Source: Pedobacter lusitanus
Lineage (GTDB): Bacteria; Bacteroidota; Bacteroidia; Sphingobacteriales; Sphingobacteriaceae
Length of the DNA stretch: 64,000 bases
Assembly (NCBI RefSeq): GCF_040026395.1
Contig: NZ_CP157278.1
Coordinates: 2,728,001-2,792,000, forward strand
Direction of reading: 5' to 3'
Positions within the stretch are counted from its first letter, which is position 1. Each line of letters opens with the position of its first letter. A model generated the notes under the pieces. It worked only from the letters and a program-made list of their open reading frames with translations. It did not search any database and was not told the DNA's origin. Both the position numbers and the translations under genes were made by a program. Below are positions 18,106 through 26,905 of this stretch, piece by piece.

Positions 18106-19350
18106 ATGCCAGAAAACAAAAACCGGTTCTCTTTATTTCTCAACAAATTACATTTTAAGGGGTTTAAATCCATTGAAGATCTAACGGTAAAACTGAATCC
18201 GGGATTGAATATTATTATCGGGAAAAATGGAGCTGGAAAATCCAATTTTTTCGAATTTCTGGATAGTGCTATTACCTCATTTTATAACAGATCTGGTCTG
18301 GTTTTCAAATCAGCTACTTTAAATCTAAATGACAAAATAGGTAATTCGTTTGATTTTGATATAAATAAGATAGCCAAACAGGCATTTCATGAAGAAGAAT
18401 CTCTAATTCCAGAAGATCAGTACAGCCAGCGTTTAACGGTCAACAATAGCCTCATATTTGACAGTGAAGATGACATAACCAATACACCTTCCATTCAGCT
18501 AAATGGGAAACAACTTACGATCGGTCGATATTTACACACTTTTTTTTCAAAAACAAATTATGATATTTTCACTTCACTTTATGTCAGGTTCAACCTGCCA
18601 GATAAACTAGCAGGAATCTCCACGGCAACCTCTTTACAGATTCCCATATACAATTCTTTTTGGGAATTTAATATACAAAGTACCTTTTTAAGTAGCGTTT
18701 TCTATAGAAGTCAATTTTTATTCGTTGAGATACGTAAATCATTAATCGACTACTCAAAAGAAAATGACAATATTGATCGGGAGGCAACTTTCCAGATATT
18801 AGAGCCACAATGGTTTTTAAAGAATCTAACTTTCCCAGAGAATACAATCAACAACCTTATTCAATTTTCCCCTATCAAGGGACTAAGATTTAATAAAAAC
18901 ATAGCCGTCTATAACGATGAGAAAACTATCCTTGTAGAGAATCTTAAACTCGAATTCTTAATCAATGAGCACTGGTTACCATGGTCACAATTATCCGATG
19001 GAACAAAAAGGCTATTTTTTATAATTACAGAAATTACAGAAAAAGACAGCGGGTTAATCCTGATAGAAGAACCTGAGCTCGGTATTCATCCGCATCAGTT
19101 TGACTTGTTAATGCAATTTATCAAAGAACAGTCGTCACATAAACAAATCATATTATCCACTCACTCTCCAAAAGCTCTCGACCACCTGGGACAAAATGAA
19201 CTGGATCAAATACTTATTGCTGTTTACGATCGTGAAAAAGGGACACAATTAAACCACCTCACACCTGAGCAGATACAAAAAGCAATAACCTACATGAATG
19301 AAGTAGGTTATTTAAGTGATTACTGGTTACTCTCAGATCTGGAAGAATGA
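18106..19350 (+). CDS. AAA family ATPase (OLD/RloA-like), first gene of a two-gene module
   Basis: A 414-residue SMC-type ABC/AAA ATPase. Walker A is GKNGAGKS (residues 39-46), just after FKGFKSIEDLTVKL. The ABC-like signature is LSDGTKR (about 296), Walker B is LILIEEPE (about 317-324), and the H-loop is STHS (about 351). The roughly 240 residues between Walker A and the signature are poorly conserved and could form a coiled or sensor insert. No nuclease domain is fused to it; a TOPRIM-like protein is encoded by the next gene, overlapping by 4 bp. This ATPase-plus-TOPRIM layout is known from OLD, RloA/RloB and PARIS-type anti-phage systems, so defence is inferred. Confidence 0.85.
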   Translation: MPENKNRFSLFLNKLHFKGFKSIEDLTVKLNPGLNIIIGKNGAGKSNFFEFLDSAITSFYNRSGLVFKSATLNLNDKIGNSFDFDINKIAKQAFHEEESLIPEDQYSQRLTVNNSLIFDSEDDITNTPSIQLNGKQLTIGRYLHTFFSKTNYDIFTSLYVRFNLPDKLAGISTATSLQIPIYNSFWEFNIQSTFLSSVFYRSQFLFVEIRKSLIDYSKENDNIDREATFQILEPQWFLKNLTFPENTINNLIQFSPIKGLRFNKNIAVYNDEKTILVENLKLEFLINEHWLPWSQLSDGTKRLFFIITEITEKDSGLILIEEPELGIHPHQFDLLMQFIKEQSSHKQIILSTHSPKALDHLGQNELDQILIAVYDREKGTQLNHLTPEQIQKAITYMNEVGYLSDYWLLSDLEE

Positions 19351-19928
19351 TTAAAGTAGGACTTGTAGGCGAAGACCCGAATGACACATCTTCTTTGAAG
19401 ATATTACTGAATAAAAAATATAGTGGCCATGTACATTTCCAACCATTATTGAAACGCATCAAAGGCCACCAGCTGGATAGCGTAAAAACGAAAAGAGCTG
19501 TTGGATTAGAAATGTCCGAGCATAAATGCAATTTCATTCTGTTCATTCGTGATCTGGACGGTTTACATACTCAAAAAGACTTGATAAAAGCTAAAAATGA
19601 TTGGTTCTCCTCTCTAGATCAGGTGTGTGGAAATCAGAATATCTTTCTCTTAAATATATGGGAACTGGAGGCAATGATTTTTGGAGATATCGAAACATTT
19701 AACAAAAAATATGGGACTGTAATCAAAGCAGATAAAAACCCCATGATGATTTCAAACCCTAAAGAAGAATTAAAGAGAGCTACTTTCAAAGGACGCAAAC
19801 GATTTGAAGAATCTCACTGTCCGGAAATCTTCGAAGCCCTTAATTTTGATCTTGTCGTAAAGAGATGCGATTTTTTCGGAGACTTCATATCACAATTTGA
19901 TGAAAAACTGAAAATTAAATCAAAATAA
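19347..19928 (+). CDS. TOPRIM-like protein partnered with the AAA ATPase
   Basis: A 193-residue protein translated by a 4-bp overlap (ATGA) with the ATPase gene. It starts with a beta strand ending in an acidic residue (VGLVGEDPND, E9), then has a strand with a D-x-D motif (FIRDLDG, D69/D71) and NIWELEAMIFGD (about 103-114). An N-terminal Glu plus DxD, followed by an E-x-E-A-x-x-x-x-D segment, is the pattern of TOPRIM folds and of DUF4276-like partners of AAA ATPases. The C terminus is rich in Lys and Arg. It would be the effector nuclease or nucleic-acid sensor. The exact family is uncertain. Confidence 0.65.
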   Translation: MIKVGLVGEDPNDTSSLKILLNKKYSGHVHFQPLLKRIKGHQLDSVKTKRAVGLEMSEHKCNFILFIRDLDGLHTQKDLIKAKNDWFSSLDQVCGNQNIFLLNIWELEAMIFGDIETFNKKYGTVIKADKNPMMISNPKEELKRATFKGRKRFEESHCPEIFEALNFDLVVKRCDFFGDFISQFDEKLKIKSK

Positions 19929-20017
19929 TCAGCTACTTAGGTTAAAAAATGAATATATTATCAGTAAAGCCTTTCATTCAATACTCAAAATACTATTTTT
20001 GACAAAAAACCAATGAT

Positions 20018-20225
20018 ATGGATTCAGCTAAACAGCCAGCCTGAATACCAATATAAACAATAAACACTAATGAAGACCGGCGAAGCCAGCTTGAATACCA
20101 TTAAATAACAATAAGTAACTAATGAAAACCGGCGAAGCCAGCTTGAATACCATTAAATAACAATAAGTAACTAATGAAAACCGGCGAAGCCAGCTTGAAT
20201 ACCATTAAATAACAATAAGTAACTA
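20018..20225 (+). repeat. Four 52-bp tandem repeats leading into purN
   Basis: ATG triplets recur exactly every 52 bp at 20018, 20070, 20122 and 20174, and the next one, at 20226, is the purN start. Copies 2-4 differ by a single base (AAG/AAA). Copy 1 is diverged but holds the period. Each of copies 2-4 reads as a 12-codon ORF (MKTGEASLNTIK, then TAA), followed by CAATAAGTAACTA and the next ATG. The repeated unit therefore includes the purN translation-initiation region. There are no spacers, so this is not CRISPR. Confidence 0.95.
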
Positions 20226-20804
20226 ATGAAAAAACGTATAGCAATCTTTGCCTCCGGTTCGGGTTCCAATGCCCAGAAAATCATGGAACTGTTTAAACAC
20301 AGTCCCGAAGTAGAAATTGCGCTGGTATTAACCAATAATCCTGATGCATACGTTTTACAGCGTGCAGATAATTTTGAAATTCCTTCACATATTTTTGACA
20401 GAAAAGAATTCTACCAGACAGACTCAATTATTGATCTGTTAAAAAACCTGGACATAGACCTGATTGTTCTTGCAGGTTTCCTCTGGCTTATCCCTCAAAA
20501 TCTGATTGCGGAATATCCCGGCCGTATTATCAATATTCATCCTGCTATATTACCTAAATTTGGCGGTAAGGGGATGTATGGCGATCATGTACATAAAGCA
20601 GTACTGGCTGCAGGTGAGAGTGAAGGCGGTATCACTATTCATTATGTAAATGAAAATTATGATGAAGGGGAATATATCTATCAGGCCAAATATAAAATTG
20701 ATAAAGATGACAATTTGGAAATGGTAAAATTCAAGGGGCAACAGCTTGAACACCAGCATTATCCAAGAATCGTCGAGAGTATTTTAAAAAAGATAAAAAA
20801 ATAA
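20226..20804 (+). CDS. purN: Phosphoribosylglycinamide formyltransferase
   Basis: A 192-residue GAR transformylase, step 3 of de novo IMP synthesis, using 10-formyl-tetrahydrofolate. It shows the N-terminal FASGSGSNAQ phosphate-binding loop, the catalytic Asn/His segment INIHPAILPKFGGKGMYGDH and the later GGITIHYVNENYDEG with the catalytic Asp. Length is typical. The start codon is the end point of a 52-bp tandem repeat array, so its initiation region is duplicated three times upstream. purH follows 73 bp downstream. Confidence 0.95.
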   Translation: MKKRIAIFASGSGSNAQKIMELFKHSPEVEIALVLTNNPDAYVLQRADNFEIPSHIFDRKEFYQTDSIIDLLKNLDIDLIVLAGFLWLIPQNLIAEYPGRIINIHPAILPKFGGKGMYGDHVHKAVLAAGESEGGITIHYVNENYDEGEYIYQAKYKIDKDDNLEMVKFKGQQLEHQHYPRIVESILKKIKK

Positions 20805-20849
20805 GGTGTTTTTTATCATTTCTCTCTAAAATTTATCGCTTAAAAATCA

Positions 20850-20857
20850 TAATTTTG
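20850..20857 (+). promoter_or_regulatory. -7 element of purH
   Basis: TAATTTTG fits TAnnTTTG and ends 20 bp before the purH ATG, so purH may have a promoter of its own between purN and purH. No good -33 TTTG is seen. Confidence 0.45.
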
Positions 20858-20877
20858 CGGCTCAAAAATCACACCCA

Positions 20878-22404
20878 ATGAGTCAACAAATAAAGATCAA
20901 AAACGCTTTAATCTCAGTATATTACAAAGATGGCCTGGAACCACTTGTTCGCTTGCTTGCACAGCAAGGTGTTCAATTGTTTTCTACAGGTGGAACAGAA
21001 CAGTTCATTAAAGACTTGAATTTACCTGTTACAGCTGTTGAAGATCTGACAGGTTACCCGTCAATTTTAGGCGGTAGGGTTAAAACTTTGCATCCAAAAG
21101 TTTTTGGAGGTATCTTAAACCGCAGAAACCTGAATGAAGACAAGGCCCAGATTGCGGAATATGAAATTCCTGAAATCGACCTGGTTATCGTTGATTTATA
21201 TCCTTTTGAAGAAACACTTAAAGCTGGTGGTTCTGAAGCAGAAATCATTGAAAAAATTGACATTGGCGGTATTTCCCTGATCAGAGCTGCTGCAAAAAAC
21301 TTTAATGATGTAGTAATTCTGGCCTCAAAGGATGATTACGCTACCTTACAACAACAATTAGAAGAACAAAACGGAGAAACTACTTTAGCACAGCGTAAAG
21401 CTTATGCTAAAAAAGCATTTCATACTTCTTCTCACTACGATACTGCGATCTTCAATTATTTCAATACGGAAGAGCCGCTTACTTTATTTAAACAAAGCAT
21501 TAATACCGCTAAAACTTTACGTTACGGAGAAAACCCGCATCAGCAAGGTGTTTTTTACGGTGATCTTGATGAAATGTTCACCAAATTAAACGGAAAAGAA
21601 CTTTCTTACAATAACCTGGTTGATGTTGATGCGGCAGTAAGTCTGATTGATGAATTCACTGAACCTACTTTCGCTATCTTAAAGCACACCAATGCCTGCG
21701 GTATTGCTTCGAGAGAAACAATCGGACAAGCATGGGATGATGCGCTGGCCTGTGATCCTGTATCTGCTTTTGGTGGTGTACTGATCGCAAACCGCGAAAT
21801 TGACCTGGCTACAGCTACAGAAATTAATAAATTATTCTTTGAGGTTTTAATTGCCCCTTCTTATCAGCCTGAAGCAGTGGAACTGTTCAGAGCAAAAAAG
21901 AACAGAGTAATTCTGCAGCGTAATGCTGTTGAATTAGGTAAAAAACAATTCAAGACTTTATTGAATGGCGTAATTGAGCAAGACAAGGATTTAATCGTTG
22001 AAGGACCTGATCAAATGGTTACTGTAACTGAAAAATCACCATCAGCCGACGAGCTTAAAGATCTTTTCTTTGCAAATAAAATTGTAAAACATACTAAATC
22101 GAACACAATTGTGTTTGTAAAGAACAACACTTTACTGGCGAGTGGTGTTGGGCAGACTTCAAGAGTTGATGCTTTGAAACAGGCAATTGTAAAAGCGGAT
22201 GCTTTTAATTTTAGCTTAATCGGATCGGTAATGGCCTCAGACGCCTTTTTCCCTTTCCCTGACTGTGTTGAAATTGCAGCCGGAGCAGGCATTACAGCTG
22301 TTTTGCAGCCGGGTGGTTCAATTAAAGATGCTGATTCCATTAACATGGCAAACGAAAAAGGTATTGCAATGGTAACCACTGGTATCAGACATTTTAAGCA
22401 CTAA
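20878..22404 (+). CDS. purH: Bifunctional AICAR transformylase / IMP cyclohydrolase
   Basis: A 508-residue enzyme for the last two steps of IMP synthesis. The N-terminal MGS-like IMP cyclohydrolase domain (about 1-135) shows LFSTGGTEQFIKD, GGRVKTLHPKVFGGIL and DLVIVDLYPFE. The AICAR transformylase domain shows LRYGENPHQQG and FAILKHTNACGIA with the catalytic Lys-His pair, and the C-terminal SDAFFPFPD segment. Length and motifs are complete. Confidence 0.97.
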   Translation: MSQQIKIKNALISVYYKDGLEPLVRLLAQQGVQLFSTGGTEQFIKDLNLPVTAVEDLTGYPSILGGRVKTLHPKVFGGILNRRNLNEDKAQIAEYEIPEIDLVIVDLYPFEETLKAGGSEAEIIEKIDIGGISLIRAAAKNFNDVVILASKDDYATLQQQLEEQNGETTLAQRKAYAKKAFHTSSHYDTAIFNYFNTEEPLTLFKQSINTAKTLRYGENPHQQGVFYGDLDEMFTKLNGKELSYNNLVDVDAAVSLIDEFTEPTFAILKHTNACGIASRETIGQAWDDALACDPVSAFGGVLIANREIDLATATEINKLFFEVLIAPSYQPEAVELFRAKKNRVILQRNAVELGKKQFKTLLNGVIEQDKDLIVEGPDQMVTVTEKSPSADELKDLFFANKIVKHTKSNTIVFVKNNTLLASGVGQTSRVDALKQAIVKADAFNFSLIGSVMASDAFFPFPDCVEIAAGAGITAVLQPGGSIKDADSINMANEKGIAMVTTGIRHFKH

Positions 22405-22488
22405 TTTTTTATCTGCGAATAAAATAAAAAGACGTAGTTTTACATTAAATAGTATACAGATTTTTTAATAATAACTTATCACCTATAA

Positions 22489-23511
22489 ATGGGTTTATTT
22501 AACTGGTTCACACAAGAGGTTGCCATCGATTTAGGCACCGCCAACACCCTGATAATACACAATGATAAAGTGGTTGTTGATGAGCCTTCAATAGTTGCTT
22601 TTGACAGACAAACAAATAAAATTATCGCAATAGGCCGTCAGGCGATGCAGATGGAGGGTAAAACCCACGATAACATCCGTACCGTAAGACCATTAAAGGA
22701 TGGTGTTATCGCCGACTTTAATGCCGCAGAAGCTATGATCAAAGGAATGATCCGTATGCTGAATGGTGGAAAAGGCTGGATGTTTCCTTCTTTAAGAATG
22801 GTAATCTGTATTCCTTCAGGAATTACTGAGGTAGAGAAACGTGCGGTAAGAGATTCAGCTGAAATTGCAGGCGCCAAAGAGGTTTATTTAATACACGAGC
22901 CAATGGCTGCTGCGGTAGGTATAGGTATTGACGTAGAAGAACCAATGGGAAATATGATTATCGATATTGGTGGTGGTACTACTGAAATTGCTGTAATTGC
23001 ACTATCAGGTATCGTCTGCGATCAGTCTATCCGCGTTGCGGGAGATAACTTCGACTCGGATATCGTCAATTATATCCGTCGTCAGCATAATATTATGATT
23101 GGTGACCGTACAGCAGAAAAAATCAAGATTGAAGTTGGTGCTGCTTTACCGGAACTATCAGATCCGCCAGCTGATTTCGCAGTACAGGGAAGAGATCTGA
23201 TGACAGGTGTACCTAAACAGATTACGGTTTCCTATACTGAAATTGCACACTGTCTTGACAAGTCTATCTCTAAAATTGAAGAAGCAATTCTGAAAGCATT
23301 AGAGATTACTCCTCCGGAACTTTCTGCTGATATTTATCAGACTGGTATTTATCTTACCGGTGGTGGTGCACTATTGCGCGGACTGGACAAACGTGTGGCA
23401 GCTAAAACCAAACTTCCTGTACACGTGGCAGAAGATCCTTTACGTGCGGTTGTTCGTGGTACAGGTATTGCCCTGAAAAATATCGGTGGCTATAAGTTTT
23501 TAATGCAATAA
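22489..23511 (+). CDS. mreB: Rod-shape determining protein MreB
   Basis: A 340-residue bacterial actin. It shows the phosphate-1 loop AIDLGTANTLI, the phosphate-2 loop IDIGGGTTEIAVIALSG, the adenosine motif TGGGALLRGLDK and the hydrophobic membrane-binding segment near the N terminus (MGLFNWF). It forms filaments under the inner membrane that guide elongasome movement. It is the first gene of the mre-mrd cluster but is followed by a hairpin, so mreCD may be expressed at a lower level. Confidence 0.97.
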   Translation: MGLFNWFTQEVAIDLGTANTLIIHNDKVVVDEPSIVAFDRQTNKIIAIGRQAMQMEGKTHDNIRTVRPLKDGVIADFNAAEAMIKGMIRMLNGGKGWMFPSLRMVICIPSGITEVEKRAVRDSAEIAGAKEVYLIHEPMAAAVGIGIDVEEPMGNMIIDIGGGTTEIAVIALSGIVCDQSIRVAGDNFDSDIVNYIRRQHNIMIGDRTAEKIKIEVGAALPELSDPPADFAVQGRDLMTGVPKQITVSYTEIAHCLDKSISKIEEAILKALEITPPELSADIYQTGIYLTGGGALLRGLDKRVAAKTKLPVHVAEDPLRAVVRGTGIALKNIGGYKFLMQ

Positions 23512-23533
23512 ATTAATCATTACATACAGCATA

Positions 23534-23567
23534 AAAATGTGAGCAGCTTCAAAACTGCTCACATTTT
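23534..23567 (+). terminator. Hairpin after mreB
   Basis: A perfect 13-bp stem (23534-23546 with 23555-23567) with an 8-nt loop ends in four T. It is likely a terminator or partial attenuator separating mreB from mreC. Confidence 0.75.
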
Positions 23568-23616
23568 ATCATTAAAATAAAGATGAGGGCTGTATTTCAA
23601 TACAGAATGAAGAAAT

Positions 23617-24456
23617 ATGCGTAACCTTTGGATTTTCATTAACAGATACAACGCATTTTTCCTGTTTGTCATTTTTTTTACCATTGGTATCATCCTGACT
23701 GTTAAAAATAATGCTTACCAAAGGAGTGTGACCCTAAACTCAACAAATGAGGTTGTAGGGCATGCCTATGAAAAATTAAATGTATTTAAAAGATACATGA
23801 ATCTGGGTACAGTAAATGACAGTCTTGCACTGGAAAATGCAAAATTGAATACTGCCCTTTTAGCGCTAAAAAATATTGACAGCGCTAAAAACACCGTGGT
23901 TAAAGATACTGCCACACATGTTCAGTACACCTATCTGGCAGCCAGAGTAATCAAAAACTCTATCACGCTCAGAAATAATATTATCACCATAAATAAAGGA
24001 GCCCTGGATGGTATAGAAAGCGGTATGGCCGTCATCTCTGCCGGCAGAGGTGTAGTGGGCATTATTCGTGATGTTTCCCCTCACCTGGCCACTATAGAGT
24101 CCCTGTTAAATAAAGATGCCAAAATCAGTGTAAGCATCAAATCAACAAAAGCACTGGGCTCACTGGTATGGGGAGACAGGAATTCAGATTACAGAACTGC
24201 TTTTATCAAAGATGTTCCCAACCATTTCAAAGTAAAATTAAAGGATACGGTCATCACCTCAGGTTTTGGATCATTCCCTCCTGGAATACAGGTAGGAACA
24301 ATCAGTAACAGAGGGATCTCAACAGGAGATAATTTCCTGACTATCCAGATTAATCTTTTCAATGATTTCAGTACTTTACAGTATGTTTATGTAATCAAGG
24401 ATAAATTTTCAGAAGAAGAAAAAGCGCTAGAATCAAAATTGCCGAATGAACAGTAG
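23617..24456 (+). CDS. mreC: Rod shape-determining protein MreC
   Basis: A 279-residue bitopic membrane protein. One N-terminal transmembrane helix (about 11-29) is followed by a coiled-coil stretch (about 60-90) and the MreC beta-barrel domains (about 105-270), with motifs such as GMAVISAGRGVVGIIRDV and DTVITSGFGSFPPGIQVG. It is the periplasmic scaffold of the elongasome. The C terminus overlaps mreD by 11 bp, which indicates translational coupling. Confidence 0.93.
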   Translation: MRNLWIFINRYNAFFLFVIFFTIGIILTVKNNAYQRSVTLNSTNEVVGHAYEKLNVFKRYMNLGTVNDSLALENAKLNTALLALKNIDSAKNTVVKDTATHVQYTYLAARVIKNSITLRNNIITINKGALDGIESGMAVISAGRGVVGIIRDVSPHLATIESLLNKDAKISVSIKSTKALGSLVWGDRNSDYRTAFIKDVPNHFKVKLKDTVITSGFGSFPPGIQVGTISNRGISTGDNFLTIQINLFNDFSTLQYVYVIKDKFSEEEKALESKLPNEQ

Positions 24457-24961
24457 AATCATATTAATCAATATCTTAAGGTGGTTTATTCTGCTTTCTA
24501 TACAAATTCTTTTGTTAAGGAATTTCAGTTTTTATGATCTGGCAACTCCTTTCACTTATATTCTGTTTTTACTGCTGCTGCCATTCAGCACACCCAATCC
24601 TGTTTTATATTTGATCGCCTTTGGTACAGGACTGACGCTGGATGCCTTTTATGATACCTTAGGTGTACATACAGCTGCCTGTGTGATGCTGGTCTTTGTG
24701 CGGATTTTATTTATATCTGTTACTGTAAGCCGGGACAATTTTGATGAACCAGAACCTACTCTGGGTAATATGGGATTTAAATGGTTTGGCCTGTATGCCC
24801 TGCTATGTACCTTCTCACACCATCTTGTGCTTTTCTTGTTAGAAGCTTTTAAATTAACAGAACTCTCCTATACTTTGTTAAGATGCCTGTTTAGCGGTAT
24901 CTTTACCCTATTCACTGTTATTTTGATAGAATTCATCTTCTATAATAGAAAAATGCGCTAA
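24446..24961 (+). CDS. mreD: Rod shape-determining protein MreD
   Basis: A 171-residue polytopic membrane protein with about five or six hydrophobic segments. MreD is poorly conserved in sequence. The call rests on length, topology and its position between mreC (11-bp overlap) and the PBP2 gene (the stop codon overlaps the next start by one base). It works with MreC in the elongasome. Confidence 0.85.
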   Translation: MNSRIILINILRWFILLSIQILLLRNFSFYDLATPFTYILFLLLLPFSTPNPVLYLIAFGTGLTLDAFYDTLGVHTAACVMLVFVRILFISVTVSRDNFDEPEPTLGNMGFKWFGLYALLCTFSHHLVLFLLEAFKLTELSYTLLRCLFSGIFTLFTVILIEFIFYNRKMR

Positions 24962-26901
24962 TGGAGAATCTTTTCAACCGAAAATATATCATACAAGGTC
25001 TGTTTATAGTAGTTGCCCTTATTTTAATAGGACAACTTTTTTATATACAGGTAGCCAGCGACCGTTATTTCCTCTCTGCCAACAGCAATGTCCTCCGTAA
25101 AAAATATACTTTCCCTGCACGTGGGGTAATTACTGACCGGAACAACAAGGTCCTGGTACAAAATGAACCTGTATATGACCTGATGGTCACCCCTAGTTTA
25201 GTCAAACCATTCGATACGCTGGCTTTATGCAAGATTATTGGTATTGATATGGCTGGTTTTCATAAACGTTTCAACAAGGCCCGAAACCAGTCTAAATACC
25301 AGCGTTCAGTTTTTGAAAAACAGCTATCCGTGCAGACTTATGCTGCTTTACAGGAAAGACTTTCCAGGTTTATCGGTTTTGAGACGCAAAACAGAACGGT
25401 AAGACATTATCCTGATAGTGTTGCCGGACAGTTTTTTGGATATGTAAAAGAAGTCTCAGATAAAGATATTGAAGAAAGTGAAGGTTATTACCGTCCAGGA
25501 GATTATATAGGAAAATCTGGTGTGGAGCGCCAGTACAATGATGTACTTCGTGGTGAAAGAGGCGTAGAGAATACGATTTACAATGCGCGTAATGTTCCTC
25601 AGGGAAGTTATCTGAATGGTAAATTTGACACACTGGCAATTTCGGGTGAAACCCTGGTTTCTTCTCTGGATATTGAAATTCAGAAATTAGGGGAGCAATT
25701 ACTAAAAAATAAAGTAGGTAGTATTGTAGCAATTGAACCGGCTACAGGCGAAGTACTCGCATTTGTAAGCAGCCCTACATATGATCCCAATCTGATGGTA
25801 GGAAGACAACAGGGCAACAATTACATGGATATTTTCCGCTCTCCGAACAGGCCATTCAACGTAAGGCCGCTTTCAGGTTATTATTCTCCGGGATCATCTT
25901 TTAAACCTCTTGATGATTTAATCGCCTTACAGGAAGGTGTAATCGACCCGAATACAACGTTTAACTGCCCGGGCGGATACTGGGCTGGAAATCACTTTGT
26001 CAGCTGTGAACACGTTGATGGAAATATAGCACTTCGCAAAGGACTGGCAAGATCCTGTAATACTTATGCCTGCTATGTATTTCAGAAGCTGATGACACAG
26101 AAGAAATTCAAGAATAAAATAGAAGCATATGATTCCTGGGCGGCAAAAGTGCGGAAATTTGGTTTGGGTTCTAAACTTGACCTGGATATGCCTTTTGAGC
26201 GTAAAGGAAGATTATTTACTTCTGAAGAATACACCAAAAGATTTGGAAAACACTGGGGATACACAACCGTAATCTCACTGGCTATCGGACAGGGAGAGAT
26301 GAGTGCCACACCTTTACAGATGGCTAATATCATGGCCATCATTGCCAACAGAGGTTATTATATCAAACCTCACCTGGTTAAAGGTATAGGTGAAAAGAAA
26401 GAAGTAAAAAAAGAATACCTGGTTAAAAACTGGGTGGATATTGATGCCGCTCATTTTGAGCCGGTAATTGATGGAATGCAGGATGCAGTAAACGCACCAT
26501 ATGGTACAGCCAGAGCCTCTGCCATACCCAATATTCTTTTATGCGGAAAAACTGGTACGGTACAAAACCCTCACGGAAAAAATCACTCTGTGTTTATTGG
26601 TTTCGCCCCACGCGACAATCCTAAAATAGCCATTGCTGTAATTGTAGAGAATGCTGGTTTTGGTGGAGTTTATGCCGCCCCTATTGCAAGTTATATTACA
26701 GAAAAATACCTGACCCGTAAAATTTCAGGCAGCAGGCTGGCACAGTCAGAAGTGATGAAAAAAGTTGTTGTTTTACCGGAGGAACCAAAGCCAAAAATTA
26801 AACTGGCTCCTAAAGGTACTGACAGCGCAGCTAAACCGGTAACAGCCCTTCCAGCCTCACCGGAAAATAAAATCATAACTACTAAAACAACTATTAACTA
26901 A
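24961..26901 (+). CDS. mrdA: Penicillin-binding protein 2 (elongation transpeptidase)
   Basis: A 646-residue class B PBP that crosslinks lateral-wall peptidoglycan. It has one N-terminal transmembrane helix (about 12-28) and the dimerisation domain with RGVITDRNNKVL. The transpeptidase motifs are SSFK (about 314-317), SCN (about 364-366) and KTGT (about 528-531). The C-terminal tail is Pro/Lys/Thr-rich and low in complexity. It starts inside the mreD stop codon and lies 4 bp from rodA, its glycosyltransferase partner. Confidence 0.95.
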   Translation: MENLFNRKYIIQGLFIVVALILIGQLFYIQVASDRYFLSANSNVLRKKYTFPARGVITDRNNKVLVQNEPVYDLMVTPSLVKPFDTLALCKIIGIDMAGFHKRFNKARNQSKYQRSVFEKQLSVQTYAALQERLSRFIGFETQNRTVRHYPDSVAGQFFGYVKEVSDKDIEESEGYYRPGDYIGKSGVERQYNDVLRGERGVENTIYNARNVPQGSYLNGKFDTLAISGETLVSSLDIEIQKLGEQLLKNKVGSIVAIEPATGEVLAFVSSPTYDPNLMVGRQQGNNYMDIFRSPNRPFNVRPLSGYYSPGSSFKPLDDLIALQEGVIDPNTTFNCPGGYWAGNHFVSCEHVDGNIALRKGLARSCNTYACYVFQKLMTQKKFKNKIEAYDSWAAKVRKFGLGSKLDLDMPFERKGRLFTSEEYTKRFGKHWGYTTVISLAIGQGEMSATPLQMANIMAIIANRGYYIKPHLVKGIGEKKEVKKEYLVKNWVDIDAAHFEPVIDGMQDAVNAPYGTARASAIPNILLCGKTGTVQNPHGKNHSVFIGFAPRDNPKIAIAVIVENAGFGGVYAAPIASYITEKYLTRKISGSRLAQSEVMKKVVVLPEEPKPKIKLAPKGTDSAAKPVTALPASPENKIITTKTTIN

Positions 26902-26905
26902 GCAA

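Noticed and set aside
18106..19928. Firm naming of the ATPase/TOPRIM pair as PARIS or RloAB
   Set aside because: Motifs fit the general class only; subfamily needs profile searches that cannot be run here.
20018..20225. CRISPR-like array
   Set aside because: Units abut directly with no spacers and no cas genes are near.
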